Origin: Planctomycetota bacterium
GTDB taxonomy: Bacteria > Planctomycetota > UBA1135 > GCA-002686595
Direction: 5' to 3'
DNA length: 8,844 bases
NCBI GenBank assembly: GCA_029259675.1
Contig: JAJDES010000209.1
Coordinates: forward strand, 1 to 8,844
Shown here piece after piece: positions 5,475 through 8,844 of the stretch. The position numbers and the translations under genes were made by a program. Positions within the stretch are counted from its first letter, which is position 1. The number at the start of each line of letters is the position of its first letter. The notes below the pieces were generated by a model. It made no database searches and was not told the DNA's origin. It saw nothing but the letters and a program-made list of their open reading frames with translations.

Positions 5475-6322
5475 CCTTCGAAGCGCCCGCAGCGTGCCGC
5501 CAGCTTGCAGCCGATGAAGCTGCACAGTACCGCGAAGGGCACTGCTACCAACACGTCACTGACCCAGTGCACGCCCAAACTAAGGGTGCTGATGACGGTC
5601 AAGAACGCGCCCAAGGCGCAGACACGTGTCAGGTACTTTGGGCCGTGCCGCGCAACGATGAAGGCCACGGTCAAGGTGCACGATGTGTGCAAGCTGGGGA
5701 AGCAATTGTCGAGTGCGCTGCCGCCGCGCAAGAATTCGGTGATACCGGGCAGCAGCAGCTCCATTTCGGGCACAGCCTCCGACAGGCCGCTCCAGGCGAC
5801 TTCGCGCACGGGAACGAAGGCGTAGAAGGGCAGGGCCAAGATGTAATTGAAGGCGACGGCCAAGCCCAATTCCGAGATGGCGCGGGTCTTCTGCTTGCAG
5901 GCCCACGCAACTGGCGCGATTGCTAGGAGCACCGAAAAGCCGGGTACATAAACCCAGGCCAAGATCGGTAGGGCCCACGCGGGAGTTGCCGCTTGAAAGT
6001 CTGCGACCCACGAACCCTCGAGCTTGCTGATTGCGGGCGTAAGGTCGATCCCGTGCCAGGCGCTCAAGCTCGAATCGAAGCGGGCTTCGATGATGTCGGC
6101 CACAAGGATCGCTGCAGCCAGAGCAAAGAGCGCGCGACCGCCGCGGCGGGTGACGCAACAACGGCAGGCTTTGAGGAGTTGATTGGGCGCTCCCTTTAGG
6201 CCGTAGAGCGGGATCAGCAAAATGATCAGGGTCGAAAGGGCGGCGATTGCATAGCCCGCGACCCAAATCCAAAGCGGTTGATTCAAGGCCGGTCGGGTGC
6301 GGCTTCCGTGCGCCAGCGACAT
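5471..6322 (-). CDS. PAP2-superfamily membrane phosphatase, IPC-synthase-like (PAP2_3 type)
   Basis: A 283-residue integral membrane protein with about six or seven hydrophobic helices (roughly 17-40, 63-80, 115-142, 150-170, 213-224, 232-250, 253-273). The core motifs of acid phosphatase/PAP2 enzymes are present in degenerate form: FPSLHTS (208-214) with His212, and STLSLGVHWVSD (245-256) with nucleophile candidate His252 and Asp256. The usual SR of the last motif is ST, as in the inositolphosphorylceramide-synthase-like subgroup. A first motif may lie at FVPVREV (169-175). Such proteins dephosphorylate or transfer head groups on lipid phosphates such as phosphatidate or undecaprenyl pyrophosphate; the substrate here is unknown. 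ATG 6322 gives a 40-base overlap with hisS. A TTG at 6286 would instead overlap the hisS stop as TTGA and give 271 residues; both keep all helices. It is probably co-transcribed with hisS. Confidence 0.82.
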   Translation of the reverse strand: MSLAHGSRTRPALNQPLWIWVAGYAIAALSTLIILLIPLYGLKGAPNQLLKACRCCVTRRGGRALFALAAAILVADIIEARFDSSLSAWHGIDLTPAISKLEGSWVADFQAATPAWALPILAWVYVPGFSVLLAIAPVAWACKQKTRAISELGLAVAFNYILALPFYAFVPVREVAWSGLSEAVPEMELLLPGITEFLRGGSALDNCFPSLHTSCTLTVAFIVARHGPKYLTRVCALGAFLTVISTLSLGVHWVSDVLVAVPFAVLCSFIGCKLAARCGRFEG

Positions 6323-7659
6323 AGGGTTTCGATCGCGTCCGCGCGCGGCAGGCGCTCCTGTTCGCGCTGCGCGAGATGCTTGACGGTCAATTCCCCGGCG
6401 GCCTGCTCGTCCGCACCCAAAATCGCGGCGAAGGCGGTCCCGGCGTTGTCGGCGTAGGCCAATTGCTTTTTCAATTTCGCCGCTTCGGGAATCAACTCGA
6501 CCTTGAGACCGGCCGCGCGCAACTCGCGAGCCAGCGAGAGCAGCTCGCCGCTTTCCACGTCGGACCAACACAACAGCACGTCGGCGCCGGCGCCGAGGGC
6601 CGGGAACATCTCGCGCTCTTCCATTACCAGGAGAATGCGCTCGAGCCCGATCGAGAAGCCCACGGCGGGTACTTCCTGCTTGCCGAACATGCCGATCAAA
6701 TTGTCGTAGCGGCCTCCGCCTCCGAGGCTGCCGGCCAAATCGTCCACTTCGATTTCGAAAATCGGACCGGTGTAGTAGCCCAATCCCCGCGCCAGGGTCG
6801 GCGAAAGTCTGTGGTGTCCCGCAGCCGGCGTGCATTCGAGCATTCGGCTCAATTCGAGCAGTTCGTCGAGCGCTGCGCGCCCCGGTCCATCCGCTAAGCG
6901 CGCGGCCAAGTGCGTAGCAATGTCGGTGTCATCGCGGGCGCTTTCGCATTCGAAGATTTCGAGCAAACTGGCAGCGGCTTGGGACTCAATCCCGCGTTGG
7001 TTCAATTCCTTGAGCACGCCCTCCGGGCCGATTTTGTCCAATTTGTCGATTGCAATCAGGGCGCTTTCCTCCAACTCGGGAGGAATGTTCGCCGCGGCAA
7101 TCAACCCACTCAATAGAACTCGGCTGTTGATCCTGATTTGAAAATTGTCAAAACCGAGCTGCAAGAGAACTTGCGCCACGGCGCTGCACACTTCGGCTTC
7201 GGCCAAGGCGCTCTTTGTACCCGTGATGTCGACGTCGCATTGATAAAATTCGCGGAAGCGACCTCGACCGGGGCGATCGGCGCGCCACACCGGTTGAATT
7301 TGGTAGCGCTTGAAGTAGCGCGGCAAGTCCTGGTACTGGGCCCGCACGCGTGCCAGCGGAATGGTCAAGTCGTAGCGCAGACCTTGATCCGCAAGTTTGC
7401 TTTGGTCCAAGTCATCGGATTCGAGCGCCCGTGTCAAGGCGTCGCGCCGGTGCAGGATCCGGTAGAGCAATTGATCCCCTTCGGCTCCGTACTTGCCGAG
7501 CAGCACGTTCAAGTTTTCGATCGCGGGCGTTTCGAGCGGTAGGAAACCGTGGGCCTCGTATACGGAGCGAATGACATCCGTTACGTGCTGGCGGCGGATT
7601 ACATCCAGTGGAAGGAAATCGCGCATGCCGCTGGGCGGCTTGGTGCTGGTTTTGCTCAT
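6283..7659 (-). CDS. hisS: Histidyl-tRNA synthetase
   Basis: Charges tRNA-His with histidine using ATP; cytoplasmic class II synthetase, normally a dimer. The 458-residue product shows GMRDFLP (11-17), motif 1 around 24-50, RYDLTIPLARV (95-105), motif 2 FKRYQIQPVWRADRPGRGRF (116-135) followed by REFYQCDVDI (136-145), the histidine-specific segment LARGLGYYTGPIFEIE (289-304), GGGGRYDNLIG (313-323) and motif 3 AVGFSIGLERIL (332-343). Residues 360-447 form the anticodon-binding domain (AAKLKKQLAYAD, 393-404). The wording of motif 2 (QIQPVWRADRP, REFYQCD) resembles the Bacteroidetes/archaeal-eukaryotic style more than E. coli. The common RGLDYYT reads RGLGYYT, a substitution at a usually acidic position. 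ATG 7659 starts three residues before the conserved N-terminus; the longer open frame upstream is low-complexity and non-homologous. The overlapping downstream gene is the PAP2 protein. Confidence 0.96.
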   Translation of the reverse strand: MSKTSTKPPSGMRDFLPLDVIRRQHVTDVIRSVYEAHGFLPLETPAIENLNVLLGKYGAEGDQLLYRILHRRDALTRALESDDLDQSKLADQGLRYDLTIPLARVRAQYQDLPRYFKRYQIQPVWRADRPGRGRFREFYQCDVDITGTKSALAEAEVCSAVAQVLLQLGFDNFQIRINSRVLLSGLIAAANIPPELEESALIAIDKLDKIGPEGVLKELNQRGIESQAAASLLEIFECESARDDTDIATHLAARLADGPGRAALDELLELSRMLECTPAAGHHRLSPTLARGLGYYTGPIFEIEVDDLAGSLGGGGRYDNLIGMFGKQEVPAVGFSIGLERILLVMEEREMFPALGAGADVLLCWSDVESGELLSLARELRAAGLKVELIPEAAKLKKQLAYADNAGTAFAAILGADEQAAGELTVKHLAQREQERLPRADAIETLCRWRTEAAPDRP

Positions 7660-7738
7660 CCGATCACGTGCGGTCGTTGCTAGCTTCGGCGCGGCGACGG
7701 GGCGCCCGTCCGTTCCAAGTCGATGGGGAGGCTGGCCT

Positions 7739-7765
7739 GGGCCTTTTGCCCCGTTGGGGCGGCCC
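7739..7765. repeat. Bulged hairpin in the hisS upstream region
   Basis: GGGCC (7739-7743) pairs with GGCCC (7761-7765), and inside it GCCCC (7748-7752) pairs with GGGGC (7756-7760) around a GTT loop. A TTTT bulge lies on one side only. It sits 80-106 bases upstream of the hisS start and could be in the hisS leader RNA. No following T tract supports termination. Confidence 0.35.
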
Positions 7766-7775
7766 GTTGTGGCGA

Positions 7776-7812
7776 TTGGCGAAGTCCCGCAAATTGCATG
7801 AAGTCTTCGCAA
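7776..7812. repeat. Tandem imperfect dyads, possible regulator-binding sites
   Basis: Two related units lie one base apart: TTGGCGAAGTCCCGCAA (7776-7792) and TTGCATGAAGTCTTCGCAA (7794-7812). They share TTG, GAAGTC and GCAA in order, with a repeat period of 18-19 bases. The second is itself a dyad, TTGC and GAAG facing CTTC and GCAA, with an AT insert in one arm. The location, about 120-155 bases before hisS and 310-345 before the peptidase gene, fits operators for either divergent promoter. The regulator is unknown. Confidence 0.4.
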
Positions 7813-7828
7813 CGGTACGGTACTCGGC

Positions 7829-7860
7829 CTCGGGCGAGCGGCAAGGCGAAAGCGCCCGGG
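7829..7860. repeat. Eight-base-pair hairpin in the divergent region
   Basis: CTCGGGCG (7829-7836) can pair with CGCCCGGG (7853-7860), including one T-G wobble, across a 16-base loop. The end of this arm also takes part in the adjacent GGGCT/AGCCC stem (7859-7875), so the two compete slightly. At this GC content such stems are not rare, and no function is assigned. Confidence 0.3.
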
Positions 7861-8119
7861 GCTCGTGAGTAGCCCGATAACAGCTTCGCCGGCCCGCGCT
7901 TCGAAGGCGGATTTTCCAATCGGCGGCTGAAGAGGTGGAGCGACCGGGCTCTGAAGCTCTAGGCTTGGCGGGCGAATGGGCCGGCCGCACAACTTCCATG
8001 GGGCTGAGCTGGACCCATTGCGTGCCGCACAACAGAATTTTTGGACTCTGTTCAGCGGCAGCTCAGCTGCGTTTCGCAGTTCCCACTCTCTCCCAGCGGC
8101 ACCAGCCGTACCCGAAACC

Positions 8120-8844
8120 ATGTTTCTGATTCGATCCTCAGCCGGCTTGTTCCTGGGATTGTGTGCCTGTTTCTCCACTTCACCACAGGTGCAAGCCGTG
8201 GGCAGCGAGGCCGCTGCGCCCGCCGAGCCTGTTGAGCTCGCAACGGCGGCGGACACGGGATCTGCAACCCAAGCGCCCGGGCCCGGAGACTCGTCCGCGG
8301 AACCCGGGGCTGCACGGGCGGCGGGGCGGGGATCGATACCCACGCCCGAAGCTCATCTCGGTCGTCCCCTGGGCCGGGACTTCGAGTTGGCGGATTGGAC
8401 AGAGGTTTCGAGCTATTGGTTGAAATTGTCCGAGGCCAGTGCGCGCGTCGACGTGCAGGTTGCCGGCCAAACGACCGAGGGGCGCGATTTCCTCGTGGCC
8501 GCCATTTCGAGCGCAGCCAATTTGGAGCGCAGTGAAGAGCTGCGCGGTTACACGGCGCGCCTTGCGGATCCGCGCGGTATGACTGTTTCCGAGCGCGAAA
8601 CGCTGCTGTCCAAGGCCAAGCCCGTGCTCGCCATTTCCTTGGGAATGCATTCCAACGAAGTTGCGGCGCCGCAATTCGGCATGGAACTGGCCTATCGATT
8701 GGCGACCTCAAACGAAGAGCCTTACCTGTCGGCCCGCGAGCAAATGATCGTGGTGGTGTTCCCCTGCACCAACCCGGACGGCCTGGATGAAATCGTAAAT
8801 TGGTATCGCGATACTGTGGGGACGCCCTTCGAAGGTAGCGGGTT
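8120..8844 (+). CDS. Secreted M14-family zinc carboxypeptidase (3' truncated by the window)
   Basis: The first 241 codons of a secreted metallopeptidase whose end lies beyond the window. Residues 1 to about 26 form a signal peptide (Arg5, hydrophobic LFLGLCAC, cleavage possible near QAVG). LCAC could also act as a weak lipobox with Cys17. A low-complexity Ala/Pro/Gly/Ser linker follows to about residue 73. The catalytic domain begins at TPEAHLGRPLGRDFELADW (75-93), a start I know from a bacterial M14 subfamily. It continues through VAGQTTEGRDFLVAAIS (114-130) to the zinc motif HSNE (His177, Glu180) in LGMHSNEVAA, and FPCTNPDGLDE (214-224). The third zinc ligand and catalytic Glu would lie downstream. 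It should cleave C-terminal residues, outside the cytoplasm or in the periplasm. ATG 8120 is the only start that gives a signal peptide; no ribosome-binding site is visible. Confidence 0.87.
   Translation, partial: MFLIRSSAGLFLGLCACFSTSPQVQAVGSEAAAPAEPVELATAADTGSATQAPGPGDSSAEPGAARAAGRGSIPTPEAHLGRPLGRDFELADWTEVSSYWLKLSEASARVDVQVAGQTTEGRDFLVAAISSAANLERSEELRGYTARLADPRGMTVSERETLLSKAKPVLAISLGMHSNEVAAPQFGMELAYRLATSNEEPYLSAREQMIVVVFPCTNPDGLDEIVNWYRDTVGTPFEGSG

Larger units (their letters stand above)
7660..8119. other. 460-base divergent intergenic region between hisS and the M14 peptidase gene
   Basis: Promoters for both flanking genes should lie here, facing outward. Several frames are open through it because the DNA is GC-rich, but none gives a recognisable product. 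Visible structure: tandem dyads at 7776-7812, hairpins at 7739-7765 and 7829-7860, a GGGCT/AGCCC hairpin at 7859-7875, and the dyad GCAGCT-C-AGCTGC at 8058-8070 about 50 bases before the peptidase start. I see no tRNA or other known RNA and no clear -35/-10 pair. Confidence 0.6.

Noticed and set aside
6323..6835. 171-codon upstream extension of the phosphatase frame
   Set aside because: It lies entirely within hisS in another frame and is Arg-rich, typical of a shadow frame in GC-rich DNA.
7894..7915. Terminator-like CCGC/GCGG stem followed by ATTTT on the plus strand
   Set aside because: The stem is only four pairs plus a bulged extension, the T run is short, and no plus-strand gene lies upstream to be terminated.
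7660..8343. Long minus-strand open frame extending hisS upstream by 228 codons
   Set aside because: The translation is low-complexity, overlaps the signal peptide and linker region of the opposing peptidase gene, and HisRS proteins begin near the residue at 7659.
1..8844. Search for CRISPR arrays, insertion sequences, tRNAs, rRNAs, retron or phage-like genes
   Set aside because: No regularly spaced repeats, transposase or integrase motifs, cloverleaf-like segments or reverse transcriptase motifs were seen on either strand; the content is housekeeping and export genes.

Overview
The window looks like an ordinary chromosomal segment of a GC-rich, Gram-negative-type, probably flagellated bacterium. 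None of the eight visible start codons has a canonical GGAGG Shine-Dalgarno sequence. The M14 carboxypeptidase at the right edge is of a kind I associate with Planctomycetota and related phyla. Placement in or near Planctomycetota is an inference at low confidence. I see no phage, transposon, CRISPR, tRNA or rRNA signal.

Layout, left to right. Bases 2-334 hold the 3' end of an unrecognised gene, followed by a well-formed intrinsic terminator at 414-454. A complete glycerol kinase (glpK, 495 aa) starts at 663; the 328-base gap before it otherwise holds only weak dyads. A 297-base gap (2151-2447) follows and is rich in overlapping inverted repeats. It ends in a sigma-28-like -10 element and a small hairpin directly before a FliK-like gene (2448-3545). 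That gene overlaps by ATGA a small FhlB-type gene, which encodes a stand-alone FlhB C-terminal domain. After 143 bases come pdxA (vitamin B6 synthesis, with unusual active-site residues) and, 14 bases on, a SEC-C zinc-motif protein of unknown role.

The strand then switches. The SEC-C gene and a PAP2/IPC-synthase-like membrane phosphatase converge with overlapping stop codons. The phosphatase is the downstream member of a minus-strand pair led by hisS, and the two reading frames overlap. A 460-base divergent gap with tandem dyads and hairpins separates hisS from a plus-strand secreted M14 zinc carboxypeptidase that runs off the right end.

The genes do not form one pathway. The clearest functional unit is the FliK-like/FhlB pair, which would act in substrate switching of a flagellar or type III export apparatus. 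The rest is housekeeping: glycerol phosphorylation, pyridoxal phosphate synthesis, tRNA-His charging and lipid phosphate chemistry. The observations most worth a second look are the divergent PdxA active site, the GlpK nucleotide-loop substitution, the export-switch pair away from other flagellar genes, and the structured leader in front of it.
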